A stretch of DNA of 5,358 nt from Clostridiales bacterium (GCA_026419635.1 JANZZB010000110.1:1-5358), one strand, 5' to 3'. Shown: positions 1 through 5,002, counted from the stretch's first letter. Program-made: numbers and translations. The notes: a model not told the origin generated them from the letters alone.

Positions 1-1
1 A

Positions 2-406
2 TCCAGTACAGTGTACGGTGGATGGTATCATACAGGAGACCTTGCATGGGCGGATGAAGATGGCTATTTCTGGTTTATTGGCCGGAATGACGATGTTATA
101 AAAAGCTCAGGATATCGAATTGGTCCATTTGAAATTGAAAGCGCTTTAATTGAACATCCGGCCGTTTTGGAAACAGCTATTACGGCTGTGCCCGATTCTG
201 TAAGAGGTCAGATTGTTAAGGCGACAGTTGTACTTGCAAAGGGTTTTACAGGCTCTGAAGCTTTAAAGAAAGAGCTTCAGGAACATGTAAAAAGAGTTAC
301 TGCGCCGTATAAATATCCTAGAATAATTGAATTTGTGGACGAGCTACCTAAAACAATCAGCGGTAAAATTAAAAGAGTCGACATCCGTCAAAAAGACAGC
401 CAGTAA
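2..406 (+). CDS. AMP-forming acyl-CoA synthetase (acetyl/medium-chain type), C-terminal part
   Basis: This is the last 134 residues of an adenylate-forming enzyme that activates a carboxylic acid with ATP and then loads it onto CoA in the cytoplasm. The reading frame is open from base 2, so the gene begins outside the window. Seen in order: the YHTGD motif (about residues 9-13 of the fragment), which contacts the AMP ribose; the IGR hinge region (26-28); the A8 motif KSSGYRIGPFEIE (34-46), which starts the mobile C-terminal domain and helps bind CoA; and the A10 motif PKTISGKIKR (116-125), whose SGK lysine (K122) is the adenylation lysine. The gene stops with TAA at 404-406. The KSSGYRIGPFEIE and TAPYKYPR stretches resemble medium-chain/acetyl-type synthetases, but the acid-binding pocket lies upstream, so the substrate is not assignable. 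No G+C-rich terminator follows it. The gene looks intact apart from the window edge. Confidence 0.93.
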   Translation, partial: SSTVYGGWYHTGDLAWADEDGYFWFIGRNDDVIKSSGYRIGPFEIESALIEHPAVLETAITAVPDSVRGQIVKATVVLAKGFTGSEALKKELQEHVKRVTAPYKYPRIIEFVDELPKTISGKIKRVDIRQKDSQ

Positions 407-519
407 TTTATCCTCCAAACCCGGACAAATTAAAATCCTTTTAAAAACAAATTTCATTATTAATTTTATTATATTTTAGCTTAATTCTGTAATTTATTTT
501 AATAAAAAGTATAAAATTG

Positions 520-548
520 TTGAAGTTTCAGCATAATTGATATATACT
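520..548 (+). promoter_or_regulatory. Sigma-A type promoter for the CarD gene
   Basis: TTGAAG (520-525, 4 of 6 to TTGACA) and TATACT (543-548, 5 of 6 to TATAAT) are separated by exactly 17 bp, in an AT-rich stretch with A/T tracts upstream that could act as an UP element. Transcription would start near 555 and give a leader of about 45 nt before the CarD start. It is the best promoter match in the 407-598 spacer. That the promoter is used is inference. Confidence 0.65.
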
Positions 549-585
549 GAATATGTTAGCTTTATATTTTTTTCGTTTGGCGTCT

Positions 586-604
586 AGGAGGCGCAAATGT
601 GATG
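586..604 (+). promoter_or_regulatory. Ribosome site and overlapping start codons of the CarD gene
   Basis: A full AGGAGG (586-591) is followed by ATGTGATG (597-604). This contains three possible starts: an out-of-frame ATG at 597 that meets TGA at once (600-602), an in-frame GTG at 599 (7 nt from the Shine-Dalgarno) and an in-frame ATG at 602 (10 nt away). I chose ATG 602 because family members usually begin M-x-x-V/I-G-D. GTG 599 would add only one residue and has the better spacing. Confidence 0.75.
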
Positions 605-1078
605 TATTTGGTCGGCGATAAAATTGTTCATCCAATGCACGGGGCGGGTGTAGTGGATGAAATTGTAGAGCAGAAAGTGAATGGAGTATCCCGTCAATAT
701 TATGTTCTGAAAATGGCCGTTAGCAACATGCTTGTCATGATACCAACTATGTCTTGTAACGAAATAGGAGTTCGTCCAGTCATAAAAAAAGCGGAAGCAG
801 ATCGCGTCATGTCTCAGTTATCAAGCATTGAGATTGATTTGACTCCAAATTGGAACCGCCGTTATCGCGAAAATATGCTGAGAATAAAGAGCGGAGATTT
901 AATTGAAGTTGCCAAAGTTGTAAAAAGTTTAATTATGCGTGAACGCGAACGGGGTTTATCAACAGGAGAGCGAAAAATGCTGTCATCAGCAAAACAAATT
1001 TTTATATCGGAAATGGCACTTGCTGCTTGCTGCACATATGACGAAGTAGAAAACCTGATAAACCGTTCAGTATGTTAA
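602..1078 (+). CDS. carD: CarD/CdnL-family RNA-polymerase-binding transcriptional regulator
   Basis: This 158-residue protein has the normal length for free-standing CarD/CdnL proteins, which bind the beta subunit of RNA polymerase and stabilise the open promoter complex, often at rRNA and other growth-related promoters. The N-terminal Tudor-like RNA-polymerase-interaction domain spans about residues 1-60 and opens with the signature VGDKIVHPMHGAGVV (residues 4-18); a YYVLKM strand and the MLVMIPT stretch follow. The rest is basic and helical, as in the family's DNA-contacting C-terminal domain, with WNRRYRENM near residue 83 and the conserved-looking RERERGLSTGERKML segment near residue 115. 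It is transcribed alone, with its own promoter (520-548) upstream and a strong terminator at 1096-1118. CarD next to ispD is a gene order I associate with Clostridia. The family call is firm. Which promoters it controls cannot be read from the sequence. Confidence 0.93.
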   Translation: MYLVGDKIVHPMHGAGVVDEIVEQKVNGVSRQYYVLKMAVSNMLVMIPTMSCNEIGVRPVIKKAEADRVMSQLSSIEIDLTPNWNRRYRENMLRIKSGDLIEVAKVVKSLIMRERERGLSTGERKMLSSAKQIFISEMALAACCTYDEVENLINRSVC

Positions 1079-1095
1079 AATATAAATAACACACA

Positions 1096-1118
1096 GAAAA
1101 GCCCTTCTGGGCTTTTTT
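1096..1118 (+). terminator. Intrinsic terminator after the CarD gene
   Basis: AAAAGCCC (1097-1104) pairs perfectly with GGGCTTTT (1109-1116) around a TTCT tetraloop, giving an 8-bp stem; G1096 can add a G-U pair. The T run continues to 1118 and a further T-rich stretch follows to about 1129. The hairpin starts 18 bases after the CarD stop codon, so it should separate carD from ispD. Confidence 0.92.
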
Positions 1119-1209
1119 CTATCTTTTTTATGTCTGACTGCTGGAATAAATTTATTTTTATTACATATGTATGAAAGCGGGACAAGTTCACGTTCTGTCA
1201 TTTGAGTTC

Positions 1210-1224
1210 AGGGAGGCTTTTATG
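1210..1224 (+). promoter_or_regulatory. Ribosome site that fixes the ispD start
   Basis: AGGGAGG (1210-1216) lies 5 nt before ATG 1222. An in-frame ATG at 1171 would add 17 residues but has no Shine-Dalgarno before it and no similarity to the family, so 1222 is the start. A promoter for ispD should lie between the terminator and here, but I see only poor candidates (for example TGGAAT 1142 with CATATG 1164). Confidence 0.8.
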
Positions 1225-1956
1225 TCTATTTTTGATAAACTTCTATTTAAAACCTCAAAAGGGAAAGCAAATGTTACTGCCGCAGCAGTAATTGTTGCTG
1301 CCGGAAGCTCAAATCGCATGGGCGGAGAAAACAAATTGCTTTGTGATCTTATGGGTACGCCTGTTATTGTACATACATTGTTATCTTTTGAAGCTTGCCC
1401 TTTAATTGATGAAATTGTTATTGTTTCCCGTGATGAAGATATAGTTGAATTTTCGCACCTCATATCAGAGTTTGAAATCACTAAGGTTTCCAAAGTAGTA
1501 AAAGGCGGAAACAGCCGGACTGAATCCGTACTTTCAGGACTAACGGAGGTTCGGCCCGGTACGAGGCTGGTTGCTATTCACGATGGAGCCCGTCCGCTGA
1601 TTATGCCGGAGCTGATTGAAAAGGCCATCCTTTGCGCGTCTGAATTTTCTGCTGCAGCTCCGGCTGTTATGCTGAAAGATACTATAAAAGAAGCATCCGG
1701 TGATGTTATTTTAAGAACAGTGCCCCGCGAGACACTCCGTGCGGTGCAGACTCCACAGGTCTTTGATCTTGACTTAATTAAGGCTGCAATTTCACAGTCT
1801 CTTCGGGAAGGCAGAATCTTAACTGACGATTGCCAGGCGGTGGAATATCTTAATGTTCCTATTCATTTGATTGAAGGATCCTATGAGAATATTAAAATAA
1901 CGACTCCCGAAGACCTATCGGCAGCTGAAGCATTTTTACGCGCCCGGGAAGAATAG
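1222..1956 (+). CDS. ispD: 2-C-methyl-D-erythritol 4-phosphate cytidylyltransferase
   Basis: IspD couples CTP to methylerythritol 4-phosphate, the third step of the cytoplasmic MEP (non-mevalonate) isoprenoid pathway. The 244-residue protein carries the nucleotide-binding loop AAGSSNRMGGENK (26-38), in which R32 and K38 match the catalytic arginine and lysine of the family. Further motifs are GGNSR (95-99), the DGARP motif (121-125; D121 for metal), KDTIK (152-156), the substrate arginine in PRETLRAVQTPQVF (R169), TDDCQAVE (201-208) and GSYENIKITTPEDL (219-232; K225). Compared with the usual length near 230 it has about 18 extra N-terminal residues (MSIFDKLLFKTSKGK...) before the first strand, and the common P-K-Q after the loop is N-K-L. 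All expected active-site residues are present, so it should be active. ispF follows after 50 bp, probably in the same transcript. Confidence 0.96.
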   Translation: MSIFDKLLFKTSKGKANVTAAAVIVAAGSSNRMGGENKLLCDLMGTPVIVHTLLSFEACPLIDEIVIVSRDEDIVEFSHLISEFEITKVSKVVKGGNSRTESVLSGLTEVRPGTRLVAIHDGARPLIMPELIEKAILCASEFSAAAPAVMLKDTIKEASGDVILRTVPRETLRAVQTPQVFDLDLIKAAISQSLREGRILTDDCQAVEYLNVPIHLIEGSYENIKITTPEDLSAAEAFLRAREE

Positions 1957-1988
1957 ATTAAACCAAAATTGGAATTACCGCTTACATT

Positions 1989-2009
1989 GAAAGGGTTGAA
2001 TAAACTGTG
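1989..2009 (+). promoter_or_regulatory. Ribosome site and GTG start of ispF
   Basis: GAAAGGG (1989-1995) stands 11 nt before GTG 2007, longer than the usual spacing. The frame has a TAA at 2001-2003 just upstream, so no earlier start is possible. The residues after GTG (RIGHGYDVHR) match the normal IspF N-terminus, which confirms the GTG. Confidence 0.75.
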
Positions 2010-2483
2010 AGAATCGGTCACGGTTATGACGTTCATAGACTCGTTGAGGACAGAAAACTAATACTCGGCGGTGTTGAAATAGAGTATACCAAAGGCCTTT
2101 TGGGTCATAGTGACGCCGATGTTTTGACGCATGCAATTATTGATGCTCTATTCGGTGCTGCATGCTGCGGTGATATCGGCTATCATTTTCCAGACTCAAA
2201 CCCGGATTATAAAAATATTTCAAGTTTGAGGCTATTAAAAAAATCTGCACAAATTATTTTTGATGCAGGTTATACTATAGAAAATATTGATGCAACCATT
2301 CTTGCAGAAAAACCGAAACTTTCACCTTACATCGTACGTATCAGACAACAAATTTCTGAAACACTTTCTATTCCTATGAACTGTGTTAGTGTGAAAGCAA
2401 CAACAGAAGAAGGTCTTGGATTTACGGGAAAAGGAGAAGGAATCGCGGCGCATGCTGTATGCCTGCTTAAGAACATTTTATAA
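2007..2483 (+). CDS. ispF: 2-C-methyl-D-erythritol 2,4-cyclodiphosphate synthase
   Basis: IspF closes the diphosphate ring of CDP-methylerythritol 2-phosphate with loss of CMP, the fifth step of the MEP pathway. It works as a soluble homotrimer with active sites between subunits. At 158 residues the length is standard, and the numbering fits the Escherichia coli enzyme without gaps in the first half. Visible motifs are GHGYDVHR (4-11) with metal ligands D8 and H10, LGHSDADVLTHAIIDAL (32-48) with the third ligand H42, GDIGYHFPD (55-63), ATILAEKPKL, and KATTEEGLGFTGKGEGIAAH near the end, which holds the TTE that binds the CDP group. Translation starts at GTG 2007. It lies 50 bp after ispD, with no terminator between them. 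The gene looks complete and ordinary. Confidence 0.97.
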   Translation: MRIGHGYDVHRLVEDRKLILGGVEIEYTKGLLGHSDADVLTHAIIDALFGAACCGDIGYHFPDSNPDYKNISSLRLLKKSAQIIFDAGYTIENIDATILAEKPKLSPYIVRIRQQISETLSIPMNCVSVKATTEEGLGFTGKGEGIAAHAVCLLKNIL

Positions 2484-2492
2484 ATAGCATGC

Positions 2493-2520
2493 TGAATAAA
2501 TTGCAAATGCGATTTATTCG
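2493..2520 (+). other. AT-rich hairpin just after ispF, no T tract
   Basis: GAATAAAT (2494-2501) is the exact reverse complement of ATTTATTC (2512-2519). The inner bases TGC/GCG add a T-G wobble and two G-C pairs, leaving an AAAT loop (2505-2508); T2493 and G2520 can add an outer wobble. It starts 10 bases after the ispF stop. No T run follows (CGGATAAACC), so it is not a classical intrinsic terminator. It may protect the 3' end of the ispDF message or be fortuitous. Confidence 0.45.
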
Positions 2521-2542
2521 CGGATAAACCTAATACTTTTAC

Positions 2543-2580
2543 CAACGAAAAATTCCTTATAGTAACGGCATTTTTCGTTG
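2543..2580. repeat. Perfect 11-bp inverted repeat with a 16-nt loop
   Basis: CAACGAAAAAT (2543-2553) and ATTTTTCGTTG (2570-2580) are exact reverse complements, separated by 16 bases (2554-2569) that contain TATAGT. Each arm has only three G/C pairs, and no T tract follows, so a terminator is doubtful. An operator for a dimeric regulator of the downstream DUF3343 gene, or an RNA hairpin in a leader or 3' region, would both fit. The repeat is seen directly; any function is inference. Confidence 0.6.
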
Positions 2581-2634
2581 AATCTGCGGATATTAACTGA
2601 ATTAAAACAAAAAACCGATGATAGGCAGTTTGCA

Positions 2635-2654
2635 TATACTAAACCGAAGGGAAG
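2635..2654 (+). promoter_or_regulatory. Possible -10 box and ribosome site of the DUF3343 gene
   Basis: TATACT (2635-2640) is a 5 of 6 match to the -10 consensus, preceded by TTTGCA, but there is no acceptable -35 at 16-18 bp. AAGGGAAG (2647-2654) is the only Shine-Dalgarno-like sequence before the DUF3343 start, and at 10-12 nt it is rather far from ATG 2665. A new promoter is expected somewhere in 2484-2664, and this is the best -10 I see. Confidence 0.3.
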
Positions 2655-2664
2655 TGTTTATGGT

Positions 2665-2919
2665 ATGTGCAACTGCCTTATTTTATTTAAATCATTGACC
2701 CACGCACAAAGAGCATCTAAATATCTTGAGAAAAACGGTATCAGTACGATTATCAGTCGTCCTCCCATGGAAATTAATGAAAATTCTTGCGGTTATGCAT
2801 TAAAGATACAAGAACATTTTTTAAATAAAGCCATTTTAATGTTAAAAGAGGTTGAAATATCCAATTTTAAGGTTTATGTTTGCACAACAAACGGGACATA
2901 TAAGGAGCGTATTCTATGA
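2665..2919 (+). CDS. DUF3343 small protein, putative Se/S carrier-like
   Basis: This 84-residue protein matches the pattern of the DUF3343 family, described as putative Se/S carrier-like proteins. These are short proteins of about 80 residues with an N-terminal strand ending in F-K-S, an alpha helix, a G-I turn, and a central S-C-G. Here these are CLILFKS (4-10), a helix over about 12-23, NGI (24-26), R-P-P (32-34) and NSCGYAL (40-46), with C42 the conserved cysteine. C2, C4 and C73 are additional; C2 and C4 form a CxC right at the N-terminus. ATG 2665 is chosen because the conserved region starts there; a TTG at 2578 in the same frame would add 29 residues unlike the family and lacks a ribosome site. 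The last codons overlap the next gene by ATGA (2916-2919), so the two are probably translationally coupled. A role in passing persulfide or selenide sulfur from that enzyme is inference. Confidence 0.82.
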   Translation: MCNCLILFKSLTHAQRASKYLEKNGISTIISRPPMEINENSCGYALKIQEHFLNKAILMLKEVEISNFKVYVCTTNGTYKERIL

Positions 2920-4064
2920 TTTATTTCGACAACGCGGCAACTACTCTTGTTAAACCGGATAAAGTATATAAAGCATTATATGATACTGCAAAAACCGCCG
3001 CAAACCCGGGCAGAGGTGGGTATCCGCCGTCGATGAAGGCTTCGGAGATTGTTTATTCCTGTAGGGAAGAAGCAGCGAGGTTTTTTAATGTAAAAGAACC
3101 CGAGCGGGTTATCTTCACCACGAACGCAACGCATGCTTTGAATATTGCGATAAAAGGAGCAATGGCAGACGGGGGGCATGCAGTGATTTCAGGCTATGAA
3201 CATAATTCTGTTTACAGACCGATTACCGCGATGTCCGAAAATCATCATATTTATTATTCCATTGCAGACGCCCCACTTTTTAAACCCCGTGATATCATTC
3301 AATCATTTATAGAGCAAATCAACGAGAATACAAGATATGTTATTTGCAATCATGTATCCAATGTATTTGGATATATTTTGCCGATCTACGAAATAGATGA
3401 ATTATGCGCCAGCCGGGGAATCGGTCTGATCATTGACGCAGCACAGTCGGCAGGGGTAGTAAAACTCGACGCAGGCAAATTAAAAGCCTGCGAATACATA
3501 TGTATGCCTGGACATAAGGGCTTATATGGACCACAGGGAACCGGAATGATGATTTGTACAGGAGACAAAAAACATCAAACTTTAATAGAGGGCGGCACAG
3601 GCAGCTTGTCAAATGAAGCCAAGCAGCCCGGCTTTCTTCCTGACCGATTTGAAAGCGGCACCTTAAATGTTCCGGGAATAGCCGGTCTTCTCGAAGGATT
3701 ACGGTTTGTGGTAAAAACCGGAGCGGATAAAATTCACTGTATTGAAAGAATACTTACAAAGCAATTAATTGAAGGGCTCTATTCCATTCCGAATATTGAA
3801 GTTTTTGCTTCAGAGGATCCTGCGCTACAAAGTGCCGTAGTATCATTTCGCGGTAAGGACGGATGCGAGGAAATCTCGGAATATTTAGCATCCGAGGGAA
3901 TCTGCGTACGGGCAGGGCTTCATTGTTCACCTCTTGCACACAAAAATGCAAATACATATAATACAGGAACCGTACGCGTCAGCTTTTCTTATTTCAATAC
4001 CAAAAAAGAGGTTGATAAATTTTTACATATACTTAACCAATATCAAAGCAAAAAAAAGAATTAA
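2916..4064 (+). CDS. Cysteine desulfurase-family PLP enzyme (class V aminotransferase fold)
   Basis: This 382-residue protein belongs to the NifS/SufS-like group that takes sulfur from cysteine (or selenium from selenocysteine) and holds it as a persulfide. Seen in order: YFDNAATT (3-10) at the start, TTNATHALN (68-76), the PLP-stacking histidine in GYEHNSV (H96), the PLP-nitrogen aspartate in IIDAAQSAG (D174, Q177), the Schiff-base lysine in MPGHKGLYGPQGTG (K201), FESGTLNVPG (245-254), and the catalytic loop VRAGLHCSPLAHK (331-343) with C337. The GLHCSPLAHK loop and the GTVRVSFSYFNT ending point to the subfamily typified by Enterococcus EF2568 (TIGR01977), which has been linked with selenium-dependent molybdenum hydroxylase genes, rather than to IscS or SufS. 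The ribosome site is AAGGAG (2902-2907), 8 nt from ATG, inside the end of the DUF3343 gene. All key residues are present. The true substrate is not decided by sequence; iron-sulfur or tRNA sulfur supply are alternatives. Confidence 0.9.
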   Translation: MIYFDNAATTLVKPDKVYKALYDTAKTAANPGRGGYPPSMKASEIVYSCREEAARFFNVKEPERVIFTTNATHALNIAIKGAMADGGHAVISGYEHNSVYRPITAMSENHHIYYSIADAPLFKPRDIIQSFIEQINENTRYVICNHVSNVFGYILPIYEIDELCASRGIGLIIDAAQSAGVVKLDAGKLKACEYICMPGHKGLYGPQGTGMMICTGDKKHQTLIEGGTGSLSNEAKQPGFLPDRFESGTLNVPGIAGLLEGLRFVVKTGADKIHCIERILTKQLIEGLYSIPNIEVFASEDPALQSAVVSFRGKDGCEEISEYLASEGICVRAGLHCSPLAHKNANTYNTGTVRVSFSYFNTKKEVDKFLHILNQYQSKKKN

Positions 4065-4087
4065 CAAAATTTTTAAATACTTACCTG

Positions 4088-4115
4088 TTCAAGAACCGCG
4101 TTTTTGTGTTATGAT
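4088..4115 (+). promoter_or_regulatory. Extended -10 promoter before cdaA
   Basis: TGTTATGAT (4107-4115) is a TG-n-TATGAT extended -10, 5 of 6 in the hexamer. A weak -35, TTCAAG (4088-4093), lies 16 bp upstream, which extended -10 promoters tolerate. Transcription would begin near 4122 and give a leader of about 41 nt that is nearly all A and U. There is no G+C-rich terminator after the desulfurase gene, so read-through from 2665-4064 could also reach cdaA. Confidence 0.5.
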
Positions 4116-4152
4116 AATAAAAATATTTATTATTTTATTATTATAATTATAA
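4114..4152 (+). other. 39-bp tract of only A and T in the cdaA leader
   Basis: No G or C occurs from 4114 to 4152. The tract includes an 8-bp A/T inverted repeat (4114-4121 with 4126-4133) and a perfect 12-bp palindrome TTATAATTATAA (4141-4152), which overlaps the first two bases of the AAGG ribosome site. Such symmetry arises easily in pure A/T sequence. The likely effect is a weakly structured, ribosome-accessible leader. Confidence 0.6.
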
Positions 4153-4165
4153 GGTGCGGTTCATG
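4151..4165 (+). promoter_or_regulatory. Ribosome site that fixes the cdaA start
   Basis: AAGGTG (4151-4156) lies 6 nt before ATG 4163. The in-frame GTG at 4154 is part of the Shine-Dalgarno itself and would add only three residues, so ATG 4163 is preferred. Confidence 0.7.
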
Positions 4166-5002
4166 GATCTTTTAAATTTTGTCTGGCAGTATTTAAAACT
4201 AGCCACACTGACGGATGTTCTCGACATCCTCATTGTGGCATATCTTTTATACCGCGTTGTCAAATTGATTCGTGATACAAGCGCCGAACGACTTTTAAAG
4301 GGAATTGTATTCCTTTTAATCGTTATGCAGGTTTCTGAATGGTTAAATTTAAACGTCATTAATTTTATTTTGCAGAATATGATGCAGCTTGGATTTTTGG
4401 CAATTGTTATTGTTTTTCAGCCAGAGCTTCGAAAAATGCTCGAGCAAGTCGGCAAAAACAGATTTTCCGCATTTTTTGATCATGGCTCTGATCAAAGCGA
4501 AATCCAAAAATGTATTATTCATACTGTGGAAGCCTGCAGTTCTATGTCATGGTCAAAAATTGGCGCATTAATTGTATTCGAGCGTAAAGATAAACTTGGC
4601 GATATTATTAAAACCGGAACCATTGTGGATGCGGAAATCAGCTCTGAAATTATTAAAAACATATTTTATCCGAAAGCACCGCTTCATGATGGCGCTATGA
4701 TTGTGCGCAGCGGCAGAATTATTGCTGCTGGTTGTGTACTTCCTTTATCAGACAACCCTAACTTAAGCCGCGATCTTGGAACAAGGCATCGGGCTGCCGT
4801 CGGCATGAGTGAGAGAACCGATTCACTTTGCGTTGTTGTTTCCGAAGAAACGGGATCGATCTCTGTCGCTTCGGGCGGAATGCTGAAACGACATTTGGCG
4901 CCTGAAACGCTTGAAAAATTGCTTTTAAAGGAATTCATTTCAGAAAATCCGGAAAAAGCGCAAAATAATATCTTTACGGTATGGAAGGGGAAGAGCAAGT
5001 GA
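4163..5002 (+). CDS. cdaA: Diadenylate cyclase CdaA (c-di-AMP synthase)
   Basis: CdaA joins two ATP molecules into cyclic di-AMP, the Firmicutes messenger that controls potassium and osmolyte transport and cell-wall balance. The 279-residue length is typical. Three hydrophobic segments (about 19-36, 46-60 and 64-85) anchor the N-terminus in the membrane. They are followed by the family signature FQPELRKMLEQVG (85-97) and a cytoplasmic DAC domain (about 110-255). The catalytic motifs are intact: HDGAMIV (175-181, DGA at 176-178) and GTRHRAA (206-212, RHR binding ATP phosphates); SEETGSIS (227-234) is also typical. The three-helix N-terminus separates it from DisA and CdaS. It overlaps cdaR by GTGA, the expected partner order. 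It follows the desulfurase gene by 98 bp, with its own promoter likely at 4107-4115. Confidence 0.97.
   Translation: MDLLNFVWQYLKLATLTDVLDILIVAYLLYRVVKLIRDTSAERLLKGIVFLLIVMQVSEWLNLNVINFILQNMMQLGFLAIVIVFQPELRKMLEQVGKNRFSAFFDHGSDQSEIQKCIIHTVEACSSMSWSKIGALIVFERKDKLGDIIKTGTIVDAEISSEIIKNIFYPKAPLHDGAMIVRSGRIIAAGCVLPLSDNPNLSRDLGTRHRAAVGMSERTDSLCVVVSEETGSISVASGGMLKRHLAPETLEKLLLKEFISENPEKAQNNIFTVWKGKSK

Noticed and set aside
430..444. Possible terminator after the acyl-CoA synthetase (TTAAAA-TCC-TTTTAA)
   Set aside because: Six A/T pairs with a 3-nt loop and no T tract is too weak, and such repeats are expected in sequence this AT-rich.
407..598. Riboswitch or small RNA in the spacer before carD
   Set aside because: The sequence is mostly A/T with only a promoter and a short leader. 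No conserved riboswitch pattern or G+C-rich multi-helix structure is visible.
1185..1210. Direct repeat AGTTCA at 1185-1190 and 1205-1210 before ispD, 20 bp apart, as an operator
   Set aside because: Six-base repeats of this kind are common by chance and there is no clear promoter for it to act on.
1171..1221. A longer ispD starting at ATG 1171
   Set aside because: No Shine-Dalgarno precedes it, the 17 added residues do not look like IspD, and a strong site AGGGAGG sits 5 nt before ATG 1222.
2578..2664. A longer DUF3343 protein starting at TTG 2578
   Set aside because: The start falls in the right arm of the inverted repeat with no ribosome site, and the 29 added residues lack family similarity. 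ATG 2665 gives the usual length.
4050..4057. Run of eight A near the 3' end of the desulfurase gene as a programmed slippage site
   Set aside because: It lies in the last few codons (the K-K-K-N tail), after all conserved motifs, so slippage would change only the tail. There is no downstream structure to suggest programming.
3934..4146. A 70-codon + strand frame overlapping the end of the desulfurase gene and the following spacer
   Set aside because: It starts inside the desulfurase gene in another frame, has no ribosome site, and is low-complexity (I, L, K rich) where it leaves the gene. It is a shadow of AT-rich sequence.
4684..4998. Minus-strand open frame of 104 codons inside cdaA, and other minus-strand frames in ispD, ispF and the desulfurase gene
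   Set aside because: They lie antisense to well-conserved genes, have no recognisable domains, and I saw no ribosome site for them. They follow from codon bias on the coding strand.
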